Shown one piece after another: positions 27,203-37,419 of a stretch of 64,000 nucleotides of DNA. The translations under genes were made by a program, and so were the position numbers. The notes below the pieces were generated by a model, which ran no database searches, was not told the origin of the DNA, and worked only from the letters and a program-made list of their open reading frames with translations. Origin of the DNA: Comamonas sp. (GTDB lineage: Bacteria; Pseudomonadota; Gammaproteobacteria; Burkholderiales; Burkholderiaceae_C); assembly GCA_031277805.1 (NCBI GenBank), contig JAITLR010000009.1, positions 310,001 to 374,000 on the forward strand. The letters are read 5' to 3'. Each line of letters begins with the position of its first letter. Position 1 is the first letter of the stretch.

Positions 27203-28293
27203 CAGGTATTGCTGCTGACGGTGATCGTGGGGAACTTGCTGCTGAAGTCTTTAGCCTTCAACGCCACCTTCACCGCCAGATCGCGCGCGACCTTCTTGTA
27301 GACCTGGGCGGCTTCGCTCTCGGGCTCTGCCACCACGGTCGGCTTGCCGCTGTCGGCCTGCAGACGGATCTGCAGCGACAGGGGCAGCGCGCCCAGATAG
27401 TCAATGTTCTGCTCGCCGGCCATCTTCTTGCCACCATCAGCGCCAAAGATATGTTCGACATGACCGCAGTTGGTGCAGACATGGGCGGCCATGTTTTCAA
27501 CCAGACCCAGAATCGGCACGCCGACCTTCTCGAACATCTGAATGCCCTTCTTGGCATCGATCAGCGCGATGTCCTGGGGCGTGGTCACCACCACGGCGCC
27601 CGTCATGGGCACGCGCTGGGACAGGGTCAGCTGGATGTCGCCGGTGCCGGGTGGCATGTCGACGAACAGATAGTCCAGATCCTTCCAGTTGGTCTGGCGC
27701 AGCATCTGCTCCAGTGCCTGGGTGGCCATGGGGCCGCGCCAGATCATGGCCTGATCGTTGTTGACCAGCAGACCGATGGACATGACCTGCACGCCATAGT
27801 TCTCCAGCGGCTCCATGGTTTTGCCGTCATGGCTCTCGGGCTTGCCCGAGACGCCCATCATCATGGGCTGGCTGGGGCCGTAGATGTCGGCGTCCAGAAT
27901 GCCCACACGGGCACCTTCGGCAGCCAGCGCCAGCGCCAGATTGGCCGTGGTCGTGCTCTTGCCCACGCCGCCCTTGCCGGACGAGATGGCGATGATGTTC
28001 TTCACACCGGGCAGCAGTTGCACGCCGCGCTGCACGGCGTGAGAAGCCACCTTGGTCGTGATGTTGACCGAGACATTGCTCACGCCGGCCACGCTCTTGG
28101 CGGCAGCAATGAACTGGCTGCGCAGCGCGGGAATCAGGCTCTGGGCGGGGTAGCCCATTTCCACGTCAAACGAGACGTCATCGCCCGTGATCTGCAGGTT
28201 GCGCAAGGCACGAGTGCTCACAAAGTCTTTGCCTGTGTGCGGATCAAGCACAGTGGAGAGCGCGCTCTGCAGCGCTTGTTCTGTTACAGCCAT
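27202..28293 (-). CDS. apbC: Iron-sulfur cluster carrier protein, Mrp/ApbC family P-loop ATPase
   Basis: NIIAISSGKGGVGKSTTTANLALALAAEGARVGILDADIYGPSQPMMMGVSGKP...VENMAAHVCTNCGHVEHIFG. Confidence 0.93.
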   Translation of the reverse strand: MAVTEQALQSALSTVLDPHTGKDFVSTRALRNLQITGDDVSFDVEMGYPAQSLIPALRSQFIAAAKSVAGVSNVSVNITTKVASHAVQRGVQLLPGVKNIIAISSGKGGVGKSTTTANLALALAAEGARVGILDADIYGPSQPMMMGVSGKPESHDGKTMEPLENYGVQVMSIGLLVNNDQAMIWRGPMATQALEQMLRQTNWKDLDYLFVDMPPGTGDIQLTLSQRVPMTGAVVVTTPQDIALIDAKKGIQMFEKVGVPILGLVENMAAHVCTNCGHVEHIFGADGGKKMAGEQNIDYLGALPLSLQIRLQADSGKPTVVAEPESEAAQVYKKVARDLAVKVALKAKDFSSKFPTITVSSNT

Positions 28294-28417
28294 GGGATAC
28301 CGTTTTCCAAAGGTTTCTTCGATGGCGGATAGTCTATCGAAGCCGTCCAACCTCTGTGCACAGGTGACAATGCGGGCCACTTTTCCCTATTTCCGAGATT
28401 TTTTGAGAGACAGCCCC

Positions 28418-28999
28418 GTGAAATTCAAGATGGCAGAAAACTCCCTGTTCGCAATCCTGATGCGCTCGCGCTGGTGGATCAGCTTTGCGATCTGCGCCGC
28501 CGTGGTGGCCGTATCGCTGGCCGTATTCCCCAAGGACATCTCGCCCTTTGCCGCCCTCGGTGCCTTTCCTTTCTTCATCGTAGGCTGCATGGCGCTCTAC
28601 AAACAGATGCGCGCGCCCAGCCCTGCGCGGCTGCAGGCGCTGCAGGAGCAGGCCAGCCAGCAAAACTGGGCCGACTTCAGCGCCCAGCTGCAAGCCGCCT
28701 GGCAAGCCGAAGGCTATGAGGTACAACGCCTGAACCAGCCCGGAGCCGACCTGAAGCTGGCGCGCAACGGCCAGACCTGTGTGGTCGGCGCCCGCCGCTG
28801 GAAAGCCGCCGCCCACGGTCAGGAGCCACTGCGCGAGCTGCTGGCAGCCCGTGCCCAGCAACAGGCAGACCAGGCCATCTATGTGGCCATGCAGTCCCTG
28901 GGCGAAAACACTGCCGCCTGGGCCGCCCAGAATGAAATCATCGTGCTGGACGCCAAGGGCGTGGCCCTGCTGCTGAGCAAGGCAGCCAAGCAGGCCTGA
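28418..28999 (+). CDS. Membrane-anchored restriction-endonuclease-like (Mrr-type) protein
   Basis: GTG start; two TM segments then LQAAWQAEGYEVQRLNQPGADLKLARNGQTCVVGARRWK...; divergent PD-(D/E)XK-like core. Confidence 0.6.
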   Translation: MKFKMAENSLFAILMRSRWWISFAICAAVVAVSLAVFPKDISPFAALGAFPFFIVGCMALYKQMRAPSPARLQALQEQASQQNWADFSAQLQAAWQAEGYEVQRLNQPGADLKLARNGQTCVVGARRWKAAAHGQEPLRELLAARAQQQADQAIYVAMQSLGENTAAWAAQNEIIVLDAKGVALLLSKAAKQA

Positions 29000-29052
29000 G
29001 CTCTTCTCTGTTCTCTCGCTACTGACGCCTCCGATGCCGCAACGCGGCCCCA

Positions 29053-30396
29053 ATGCGGCACACTGGGGCCATGGCGGCAGAGCAGTTTTCCCCCACCCTT
29101 CCACCCAGGTTCACGGATATTGCGCAAAGCAATATGGTCGGACCTGCGTCCAATATTGCCCAGACCGGGTTGCTGCTCAGCGGTGGCGGTGCCCGGGCCG
29201 CCTACCAGGTCGGCGTGCTCGAGGCGATTGCCGAGATACGCCGCCACTGCGGCCTCAAACACGGCCCCAATCCCTTTCCCATCCTTGCTGGAACCTCGGC
29301 AGGCGCTATCAATGTTGCAGCCCTTGCCTGCCGCTGCGACCACTTTGACCAGGCCGTTCACCTGATGGCGCGCATCTGGCGCAATATGCATACCGACCAG
29401 ATCTACCGGGCTGACTCGCTGAGCATGCTGCGCAGCGGCACGCACTGGCTGACTCTGCTCTCGCTGGGCTGGGCCATGGCTCGCTGGCGCCGGTTGCACC
29501 CCCGCTCGCTGCTGGACAACAGCCCGCTGGCAGAGCTTTTGAGCAGCGAGCTGATGCCCTTCGAACGCCTGCCGAACCTCATCGCCAGCGGCCATCTGCA
29601 GGCGCTGGCCATCACGGCGTCAAGCTATAGCAGCGGTCTGCACATCACTTTTTTCCAGAACCGCAAAATCCTCAGCCCCTGGGTGCGCGACCAGCGACGA
29701 GCCATACAGACTCCGCTGACACACGAACACCTGCTGGCTTCGGCGGCCCTGCCGTTCATCTTTCCCGCCGTGCCGCTGCCCATGGAAGGGCATACCGAAT
29801 ACTTCGGTGATGGCTCCATGCGCCAGACTGCGCCACTGGCACCGCCCATCCATATGGGGGCCACCAAGCTGCTGGTCGTGGGCGCCGGGCGGCGCCACGA
29901 ACCTCCAGGCGCGCAGCCGCTGCCCGATGCCCGCTACCCCTCGCTGGCACAGGTTGCAGGCCATGCACTATCCAGCATCTTTCTGGATACCCTGGCCGTC
30001 GATATAGAAAGAGCCGAACGCATCAACCACACCTTGTCGCTGATCTCTCCGGCCGAGCGGATTCGCAGCCATCTGCGTCCACTGGAGCTTCTGACCATTA
30101 CGCCATCGGAGCGCATCGACGATATCGCCACCCGCCATATAGACCGGCTCCCCCGCTCGGTTCGCGTGCTGCTGGGCACCCTGGGCGTACGCGAGGATGA
30201 TGGCGAAGCCCTGCGCGATGGCGCACTGGCCAGCTATCTGCTGTTCGAGCAGAGCTATACCCGCGAGCTGATGGCACTGGGGCGCAAGGACACGCTGGCC
30301 CGGCACGAAGAAATCCGCCTGTTCATGGGCTGGCCCGAGCCTGTCTCTCACCCACACGGCGGAACCCCAGGGCTGGAGCCAGCGGCCGAGTCATGA
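29053..30396 (+). CDS. Patatin-like phospholipase family protein
   Basis: LLLSGGGARAAYQVGVLEAI, GTSAGAINVAAL, YFGDGSMRQTAPLAPPIH. Confidence 0.9.
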   Translation: MRHTGAMAAEQFSPTLPPRFTDIAQSNMVGPASNIAQTGLLLSGGGARAAYQVGVLEAIAEIRRHCGLKHGPNPFPILAGTSAGAINVAALACRCDHFDQAVHLMARIWRNMHTDQIYRADSLSMLRSGTHWLTLLSLGWAMARWRRLHPRSLLDNSPLAELLSSELMPFERLPNLIASGHLQALAITASSYSSGLHITFFQNRKILSPWVRDQRRAIQTPLTHEHLLASAALPFIFPAVPLPMEGHTEYFGDGSMRQTAPLAPPIHMGATKLLVVGAGRRHEPPGAQPLPDARYPSLAQVAGHALSSIFLDTLAVDIERAERINHTLSLISPAERIRSHLRPLELLTITPSERIDDIATRHIDRLPRSVRVLLGTLGVREDDGEALRDGALASYLLFEQSYTRELMALGRKDTLARHEEIRLFMGWPEPVSHPHGGTPGLEPAAES

Positions 30397-30436
30397 GACA
30401 CTTTGTTTCAATTTAATCCTCTTCCGCTCCCTCACT

Positions 30437-32167
30437 GTGACATCTGCGCCCGCCAATGCCCGCGGCTCTCGCTCGCTCAAGCTCTCCCTCATTCTTCCTT
30501 TTGTCGCTCTGATTGCCCTGCTGACCTCGGCATTGGGCATGCTTTGGTACTGGACTGGCAGCCGAACCGTGGAGTCGCTGTCCGAGCAGGTCATGGAAGA
30601 AAAAGTGGAGCGCATCGCCCAGATCGTGGACCGACATATCCACGGCTCCGGCGCCGTGCTGGAGGCAGCCTTTCCCGTGGGAATTGCAGCAGACAGCGAT
30701 ATTCGCCCCCATCTGCCCCAGCTCACCGCCCAGCTGTGGATGGCAACATCGCTGCACACCCAGCCCAACGACTATGTCTATTACGGCAATGTCGCCGGGC
30801 AAGGCATAGGTCTGAAACGTCTGGCGGCACAGCAGGCCGAGCTGCGCCTGAAGACCGACGCCCATGACAGGCGCAGTTACTACCGCCTGACGGGCATACA
30901 GGCCAAGCCGGTCTATGAATTCACGGAAAAAAACCTGTTCGATCCACGCCTGCGCCCCTGGTTCAAGCAAGCCCAGCGAGCCAGCGACGCTGTCTGGACA
31001 CCCGTCTACATCGACTTCAACGCCGGCGATTTGGTACTCACCCGGGCACGCCGCGTGCTGTCTGCATCCGGGGAATTCGAGGGTGTGGTCGCCACCGATG
31101 TTTCGCTGAAAGCGCTGAATGATTTCGTGGCCCGGATGCCGCTGAGCGCCCACGGCCGCGCCTTCATCATCGAAGCCGACGGATCGCTGATCGCCGCCAC
31201 CGGCATGTCCAATATCCGCACGCCGGCAGACGGCAAGATGGAGCGCATGACGGCAGCCACCAGCAACGACCCGCTGATTCAGGCCGTCTATGCCGAAATT
31301 CAGGGCGTTTTCTACTCCGCCACCCCCAGCGATGCGCCTCGCACCACCCTGCTGGAAGGCGCCCAGGGCAACCAGATCCGCATCGCCTATCGACGCGTGG
31401 TGGACAACGCAGGCCTGCAATGGATGGCCGTGGTGGCGGTACCGCACAAGGACATGCTGGCTGGCGTCTACCGCCACATGCTGCTGGTGGGCTGCCTGGG
31501 CCTGCTGGCGCTGGTGATTGCCGTGCTGATAGGCACCCGCATCTTTGGCGCCGTGGCCAACGATATGCGCTCTCTGACCCGCGCCGTGCGCCGTGTGGGC
31601 CAGGGCGAGATCGACACCCCCATAGAGGTGCAGCGCCGCGATGAAATTGGCGAGCTGGCCCACAACTTCCATCGCATGCGCCACAGCCTGTTCACCGATC
31701 CGCTGACTGGCGCCAGCAACCGCAGTGCCCTGCTGCACATTCTGACCACATTGACCCGCGATAGCGCAGCGCCGTTTGCACTGCTGTTTGTGGATCTGAA
31801 CCGCTTCAAGCCTCTCAACGACCGCTGGGGTCATGACAACGGCGACCTGGCTCTGGCCGAAGTCACACTGCGCCTGCGTAACCTGCTGCATTCCGACGAT
31901 GTGCTGGCGCGCCTGGGTGGTGACGAGTTTGTCATCATCCTGCGCGGCATATCGGAAGAAGAGAAGGTACAGGCCGTACGCCTGAAAATAGATCACGCCC
32001 TGCAGCAACCCCTGAGCTCATTGCAGGGCGTACCGGCAGGCGAGCAGGTCACCGTCGGCGCGTCAGTGGGCCAGGCACTGTTTCCGCACGATGCACAGGA
32101 TGCGCAAACGCTGCTCAAAATGGCCGACCAGGACATGTACCGCAACAAAGGGCCTTCCGCGCGCTGA
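30437..32167 (+). CDS. Cache/HAMP-domain diguanylate cyclase (GGDEF)
   Basis: Two TM helices flanking a periplasmic sensor region, HAMP-like segment, DPLTGASNRSAL...RLGGDEFVIIL. Confidence 0.92.
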   Translation: MTSAPANARGSRSLKLSLILPFVALIALLTSALGMLWYWTGSRTVESLSEQVMEEKVERIAQIVDRHIHGSGAVLEAAFPVGIAADSDIRPHLPQLTAQLWMATSLHTQPNDYVYYGNVAGQGIGLKRLAAQQAELRLKTDAHDRRSYYRLTGIQAKPVYEFTEKNLFDPRLRPWFKQAQRASDAVWTPVYIDFNAGDLVLTRARRVLSASGEFEGVVATDVSLKALNDFVARMPLSAHGRAFIIEADGSLIAATGMSNIRTPADGKMERMTAATSNDPLIQAVYAEIQGVFYSATPSDAPRTTLLEGAQGNQIRIAYRRVVDNAGLQWMAVVAVPHKDMLAGVYRHMLLVGCLGLLALVIAVLIGTRIFGAVANDMRSLTRAVRRVGQGEIDTPIEVQRRDEIGELAHNFHRMRHSLFTDPLTGASNRSALLHILTTLTRDSAAPFALLFVDLNRFKPLNDRWGHDNGDLALAEVTLRLRNLLHSDDVLARLGGDEFVIILRGISEEEKVQAVRLKIDHALQQPLSSLQGVPAGEQVTVGASVGQALFPHDAQDAQTLLKMADQDMYRNKGPSAR

Positions 32168-32378
32168 CAGCAATGTCAGCTATCGATACAGAAGCTGCAT
32201 GCGCTTGATACACCTGATGTTTGATGAATATTCAATCGGATAGTCCCATTGAAAAAGCGCCAGCAGCTCTCTTATCCATAGCAATCCCACCACCTGCTGC
32301 CTCTGGGCAAACCCCACGGCAGTCTCAAGACGCCAAGCCCTTCTAAAATGACGGGTTCTCTGTGAAAGCTGTTTCCTC

Positions 32379-34526
32379 ATGACCGCACGCAAACTATTCG
32401 TCACCACCGCCCTGCCGTACGCCAACGGCAACTTCCACATCGGCCACATCATGGAATACATCCAGGCCGACACCTGGGTGCGTGCGCAGCGAATGCAGGG
32501 CAATGCGGTCAACTTCGTGGGCGCCGACGACGCCCACGGCGCGCCCATCATGATTGCCGCCGAAAAGGCCGGCAAGACGCCCCAGCAGTTCGTGGCCGAC
32601 ATCGCCGCCGGCCGCAAGCAGTACCTCGACGGCTTCCACATCGCCTTCGACAACTGGAGCAATACCGACAGCGCCGAAAACCACGAGCTGTCCAAGCAGA
32701 TCTACCTGGACCTGAAGAAGGCCGGCTTCATCGAAACCCGCACCATCGAGCAGTTCTTCGACCCAGAGAAGAACATGTTCCTGCCCGACCGCTTCATCAA
32801 GGGCGAATGCCCGCGCTGCCACGCCAAGGACCAGTACGGCGACAACTGCGAGGTCTGCAGCTCGGTCTACGCACCCACCGACCTCATCAACCCGTTCTCG
32901 GCCCTGTCGGGTGCCACACCGGTGATGAAGTCGTCCGAGCATTTCTTCTTCAAGCTCTCCGACCCGCGCGCCGTGGAATTCCTGACCGAGTGGACGCAGA
33001 ACGGCAAGCATGTGCAGCCCGAAGTGGCGGCCAAGATCAAGGAATGGTTCGGCGTGCGCACCAACCCCGACGGCTCGACCAGCGAAGGCCTGGACGACTG
33101 GGACATCAGCCGCGACGCGCCCTATTTCGGCATCGAGATTCCCGATGCGCCGGGCAAGTATTTCTATGTCTGGCTGGATGCGCCCGTGGGCTATCTGGCT
33201 TCGCTCAAGGAACTGCTCAACCGACGCGGCGAAGACTACGACGCCTATATGGCCGACCCCGACCTGGAGCAGTACCACTTCATCGGCAAGGACATCATCA
33301 CCTTCCACACGCTGTTCTGGCCTGCAATGCTGAAGTTCAGCGGCCGCAAGACGCCGACGAGGATCTGCGTGCACGGCTTCATGACCGTGAACAACGGCGA
33401 GAAGATGAGCAAGAGCCGCGGCACCGGCCTCGATCCGCTCAAGTACCTGTCGCTCAAGATGAACCCCGAGTGGCTGCGCTACTACCTGGGCGCCAAGCTC
33501 AACGGCAAGAACGAAGACATCGACTTCAATCCCGAAGACTTCATGCTGCGCGTCAACTCCGACCTGATCGGCAAGTACGTCAACATCGCTTCGCGCGCCG
33601 CAGGCTTCATCAGCAAGCGCTTTGACGGCAAGCTGGGCGTGGTCAGCGAAGACGGCCAGACCCTGCTGGCCGCGCTGCGCGAACAGCAAACCGCCATCGT
33701 CGCCGCCTACGAAGGCCGCGACTCGGCCCGCGCTGCGCGCGAGATCATGCTGCTGTGCGACAAGGTCAACAGCTATGTGGACGCCAACAAGCCCTGGGAG
33801 CTGGCCAAGAAGGAAGGCATGGATGCCCGCCTGCACGATGTGTGCACGACCTGCATCGAAGCCTTCCGTATCCTGACCATCTACCTGAGCCCCATCCTGC
33901 CCGGCGTGGCTGCCGAGGTTGCCAACTTCCTCATCGTGCCGCCCGAGAGCTTTGCCGACGTGGTCAAGCCCCTGGGCGCGGGCCACCAGATCGGCATCTA
34001 CCAGCATCTGATGCAACGCGTCGACCCCAAGCAGCTCGAAGCCCTGTTTGAAGCACCCGCTGGACAGGCTGCTCCCGCCGCCGAGCCCGCCAAGGCCGAG
34101 AAAAAGGCTGCCAAGAAGGCCGAGCCCGTGATCGACCCCAATGCCCCCGGCGGCGAGCCGCTGGCCGAGACCATCAGCATCGACGACTTTGCCAAGGTCG
34201 ATCTGCGCATCGCCAGGATTCTGGAATGCAGGGCGGTGGAAGGCTCGACCAAGCTGCTGCAGCTGACGCTGGATGTGGGCGAGAAGGACGAGAACGGCCA
34301 GCCCAGGACCCGCAACGTCTTCAGCGGCATCAGCAGCATGTACCAGCCCGAGCAGCTGCAGGGCAAGCTGACGGTGATGGTCGCCAATCTGGCACCGCGC
34401 AAGATGAAGTTCGGCCTGTCCGAAGGCATGGTGTTGGCCGCCAGCCACGCCGACGAGAAGGCTCACCCCGGCATCTATGTGCTGGAGCCCTTCCCCGGCG
34501 CCATGCCCGGTATGAGAATCCACTGA
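32379..34526 (+). CDS. metG: Methionine--tRNA ligase
   Basis: [42 protein letters not shown]-terminal tRNA-binding domain ([27 protein letters not shown]). Confidence 0.97.
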   Translation: MTARKLFVTTALPYANGNFHIGHIMEYIQADTWVRAQRMQGNAVNFVGADDAHGAPIMIAAEKAGKTPQQFVADIAAGRKQYLDGFHIAFDNWSNTDSAENHELSKQIYLDLKKAGFIETRTIEQFFDPEKNMFLPDRFIKGECPRCHAKDQYGDNCEVCSSVYAPTDLINPFSALSGATPVMKSSEHFFFKLSDPRAVEFLTEWTQNGKHVQPEVAAKIKEWFGVRTNPDGSTSEGLDDWDISRDAPYFGIEIPDAPGKYFYVWLDAPVGYLASLKELLNRRGEDYDAYMADPDLEQYHFIGKDIITFHTLFWPAMLKFSGRKTPTRICVHGFMTVNNGEKMSKSRGTGLDPLKYLSLKMNPEWLRYYLGAKLNGKNEDIDFNPEDFMLRVNSDLIGKYVNIASRAAGFISKRFDGKLGVVSEDGQTLLAALREQQTAIVAAYEGRDSARAAREIMLLCDKVNSYVDANKPWELAKKEGMDARLHDVCTTCIEAFRILTIYLSPILPGVAAEVANFLIVPPESFADVVKPLGAGHQIGIYQHLMQRVDPKQLEALFEAPAGQAAPAAEPAKAEKKAAKKAEPVIDPNAPGGEPLAETISIDDFAKVDLRIARILECRAVEGSTKLLQLTLDVGEKDENGQPRTRNVFSGISSMYQPEQLQGKLTVMVANLAPRKMKFGLSEGMVLAASHADEKAHPGIYVLEPFPGAMPGMRIH

Positions 34527-34625
34527 TGAATCACCCCCTGAGGCGCTTCGCGCCTTCCCCCTCTCTCGCTTCGCGGGAGGGGGACGACGGCCTCGCTGGG
34601 GCAGCCCATGCTGCGGGGCGGCCCT
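34526..34625 (+). repeat. Translatable stop-overlapping repeat, copy 1
   Basis: ATGAATCACCCCCTGAGGCGCTTCGCGCCTTCCCCCTCTCTCGCTTCGCGGGAGGGGGACGACGGCCTCGC; homologous to 39047-39130. Confidence 0.9.
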
Positions 34626-34975
34626 TGCTTGCCGTCCCTCTGCCGGTTCATGCTTTATCAAGCCCCAGCAAGCCATGGCTGGCAGTGGCTTTTTTGTGCT
34701 TTGCGCTTTCAGGCTGTACCGTGGTTGCGGTGGGTGCCGCAGCCGTCAGCGTTACGGCCACGGCCGTTGGCGTGGCAGCCGATGCAGCCGTGGGAACGGC
34801 CAAGCTGGTGGGCAAAGGCGTGGGCAAGGCCTATGACGCCGTGACGGACGACAAGCCCGACGACAGCGGCGTGAGCATCAAATATCGGGAAAGCGACCCC
34901 AATCACCCCTACCAGCCGGGGCCGGGTGTCAGCAATGCGCGCGACCCGGCAGAGTACGCGCCGGACTCTCCTTGA
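34526..34975 (+). CDS. Small lipoprotein whose apparent start and N-terminus lie in a dispersed repeat
   Basis: ATG overlaps metG stop (TGATG); lipobox-like WLAVAFLCFALSGC; Ala/Val-rich then KYRESDPNHPYQPGPGVSNARDPAEYAPDSP. Confidence 0.65.
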   Translation: MNHPLRRFAPSPSLASREGDDGLAGAAHAAGRPLLAVPLPVHALSSPSKPWLAVAFLCFALSGCTVVAVGAAAVSVTATAVGVAADAAVGTAKLVGKGVGKAYDAVTDDKPDDSGVSIKYRESDPNHPYQPGPGVSNARDPAEYAPDSP

Positions 34976-35032
34976 ACAGAACAGCCGGCAGCCATACACG
35001 GCGACACAGGCGCCAAGGCTTTTGATCGCAGC

Positions 35033-35710
35033 TCAATTGCCCTGATAGCGCCCGGGCCTGTGGCTGATCCAGAGGAACATGCTCATGATCACGGCGGCCA
35101 GCACCGAATAGGCCACGCGCTCCAGCGGCACGATCCACAGCGCCAGCAGCACCACGGTGCAGTCGATCATCATCTGCACCTTGCCCGCGCGGATGCCGTA
35201 GCGGTCCTGCATATAGAGCGAGACGATGGTGGCCCCACCCAGGCTGGAATGGTGACGTGCCAGGAACAGGCAGCCCGAACCCATGAGCAGGCTGCCCGCG
35301 ATGGCCGCATACAGCGGATTCAGGTAATCGATATGGATGAAGCGGGGCCCCACATCGGCCATCAGCGCCAGCATGGCCACCGACACAAAGGTCTTGATCG
35401 TGAATTCCGCTCCCATGCGCTTCCAGGCGAACCAGTAGAACGGCAAGTTGATCACGAAGAAGATGGCACCGAACGGCATCCCCGTCACGTAGTGCAGCAG
35501 GAATGCGATGCCCGCCGTGCTGCCCGTGAGCAGGCCGGCCTGGGCAAACAGCATCATGGTGATGGAAACGAACAGCGAGCCCGTGAACAGAGCCTGTGCG
35601 TCCTCGAAGCGGCCATGACGTAAACCCAGGTTGGCGGGCGCGGAAGCAGCGGCTGCATCGATGCTGCGGACTAGGCCAGAGCTGGCGGGAGAAGATAGCG
35701 GTGCGGACAT
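35033..35710 (-). CDS. YitT family membrane protein
   Basis: GSLFVSITMMLFAQAGLLTGSTAGIAFLLHYVTGMPFGAIFFVINLPFYWFAWKRMG. Confidence 0.88.
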   Translation of the reverse strand: MSAPLSSPASSGLVRSIDAAAASAPANLGLRHGRFEDAQALFTGSLFVSITMMLFAQAGLLTGSTAGIAFLLHYVTGMPFGAIFFVINLPFYWFAWKRMGAEFTIKTFVSVAMLALMADVGPRFIHIDYLNPLYAAIAGSLLMGSGCLFLARHHSSLGGATIVSLYMQDRYGIRAGKVQMMIDCTVVLLALWIVPLERVAYSVLAAVIMSMFLWISHRPGRYQGN

Positions 35711-35952
35711 GTCGGGTAAGACAGCAGGATTGGCGCCCAGAGTCTCGATAAAGACCGGAGGCAAGCCGGTGCGGATAACACCGGGAAATCCCTTAATTTT
35801 ACGGATGAACTCATGCCAGATGTGCATTGTTTGCCGCAATGCAACAAACAATACAGGGCATTTTCGAAGTCCTGCCTCCCGCAAGCTTCAAGTTTTTCAG
35901 CCACAAAACACTTGCAGAAAAAGCGATGTTCTTGGGCTCATTGCATCCCACG

Positions 35953-35990
35953 CAAAAAAGCCCTGTCTGCACCACTACAGACAGGGCTTT
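35953..35990 (-). terminator. Rho-independent terminator downstream of BamE-like gene
   Basis: AAAGCCCTGTCTG-loop-CAGACAGGGCTTT perfect 13-bp stem with U-run on minus transcript. Confidence 0.9.
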
Positions 35991-36006
35991 CGATGCATCA
36001 GGCCGT

Positions 36007-36513
36007 TCAGCCGCGCGGCTCGTCGGGTAAGCGCTCCCGGTTCAGCGTGCGCAGCACCCGGCCAGAGGAATCAAAAGTCACGGTGAACTGCATCTCGCGT
36101 GCGGGCGGATCAATGTAGTTCCAGTCCCATTCGGTTTCCTGCTTGAGCTTGTAGGTCATCATCTTGGCCGGCTTGCCCAGCATGCGGCGGACTTCGCCCT
36201 CTTCCATGCCCGGCACGATCCTGGCGAACACATGGGGGGCCAGCACCTGACGCAGCGCACTCATCTTGCCGTCAGGGCCTATGGTGATCATGTAGTTCTT
36301 GGCGCCTGCAGGCTGGCGGTTGTACTCCAGCGTATGGGAGCCATCGGCCTCCTGCCAGATGCGCTCGGGCTCGCCAAATTTGGCGCGCACATCGAACTCC
36401 GTGGAAAGACCTTCTTCCAGCTCCTTGATCTTCTGCTCGTCGCAGCCCACCAGGGTCAGTGCGCCAATGGCCGCAGCGGCCAGGGCGCCGGTCACTCGGG
36501 AAAAAATATTCAT
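36007..36513 (-). CDS. SmpA/OmlA (BamE)-domain lipoprotein
   Basis: Signal peptide and LVGC lipobox; GLSTEFDVRAKFGEPERIWQEADGSHTLEYNRQPAG and PGMEEGEVRRMLGKPAKMM repeats. Confidence 0.75.
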   Translation of the reverse strand: MNIFSRVTGALAAAAIGALTLVGCDEQKIKELEEGLSTEFDVRAKFGEPERIWQEADGSHTLEYNRQPAGAKNYMITIGPDGKMSALRQVLAPHVFARIVPGMEEGEVRRMLGKPAKMMTYKLKQETEWDWNYIDPPAREMQFTVTFDSSGRVLRTLNRERLPDEPRG

Positions 36514-36619
36514 GGGCTTGAATCACAATGCTTGCCAAACAGAATACGAATTCTGACAGCAAGCCACTCGCGCACACGAGCCACTTTTGCAAACGCTTGT
36601 CAAAACGGAGCCATCCATC

Positions 36620-37081
36620 GTGAGCACAACCATTGAACAACTGTTCTCCCAATTCACCAAGGCCGCACAGGCGGCCAAGGATCAGCAGGACAAATGGCTG
36701 ATCATCGATCTCGTCTACGAACACCTGGAGACGCTGCAGGCCGCAGCACTGGAGCAGGTTCTGCCCCATATCCTGGCGCTGATTGAAACCTATCCCGAGC
36801 TGGACTATGGCGGCCCAGGCCCGTTCGGCAGCCTGATCGAGGAGCATCCCATGGCTGCCTACACCCCTGCCCTGCTAGCCTCGCTGGAACGCCAGCCCAG
36901 CGTTCAGGTCATAGGCTGGCTGGACCGCACCATGGGCGTGGATGAAGACTTTCAGCGCCAAGACCCGAACCCTGTCGGAGCCGCCGAATTTGCCGCCGTG
37001 CTGCAAAAGATCGCCGACTCGCCCCTGGCCTCCGGCGACTGCAAGGAGTTCGCACAGGTCTGCCTCAAGGACTTGAAATAG
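36620..37081 (+). CDS. Hypothetical protein
   Basis: GTG-start ORF VSTTIEQLFSQFTKAAQAAKDQQDKWLIIDLVYEHLETL...; intact, same strand as following genes. Confidence 0.65.
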   Translation: MSTTIEQLFSQFTKAAQAAKDQQDKWLIIDLVYEHLETLQAAALEQVLPHILALIETYPELDYGGPGPFGSLIEEHPMAAYTPALLASLERQPSVQVIGWLDRTMGVDEDFQRQDPNPVGAAEFAAVLQKIADSPLASGDCKEFAQVCLKDLK

Positions 37082-37143
37082 CCTGGAACGGGCCAGGCGT
37101 CCGCGACGGGCTAAAATCCGCTGTTCTGAGAGGTTTTACACAT

Positions 37144-37350
37144 ATGTCTTTCTTCCGCCGCCCCGACTACCGTTCCGACACCACCAACTTCATCAACGAC
37201 CTGAAGAAGCAAAAGCCCGAGCTGGATCAACAGCAGATCGCCGGCCGTGCCCTGCTGTGGGACAAGGACGTGAACTATGAAGTCTGGGAAGACCTGCGCG
37301 CTGGCCGTGTGGACCAACAGCCCTACGTGTACCAGACCAATCACTCCTGA
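37144..37350 (+). CDS. DUF3460 family protein
   Basis: MSFFRRPDYRSDTTNFINDLKKQKPELDQQQIAGRALLWDKDV. Confidence 0.88.
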   Translation: MSFFRRPDYRSDTTNFINDLKKQKPELDQQQIAGRALLWDKDVNYEVWEDLRAGRVDQQPYVYQTNHS

Positions 37351-37419
37351 TTTTTCAATGAAATCGGCCTTTAGCGCTTATCTATCAAGCGTTTCCAGCT
37401 CTGTATTGCATAGCAATCC

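Noticed and set aside
32394-34676. 760-aa minus-strand ORF
   Set aside because: Antisense to metG; no recognisable domain.
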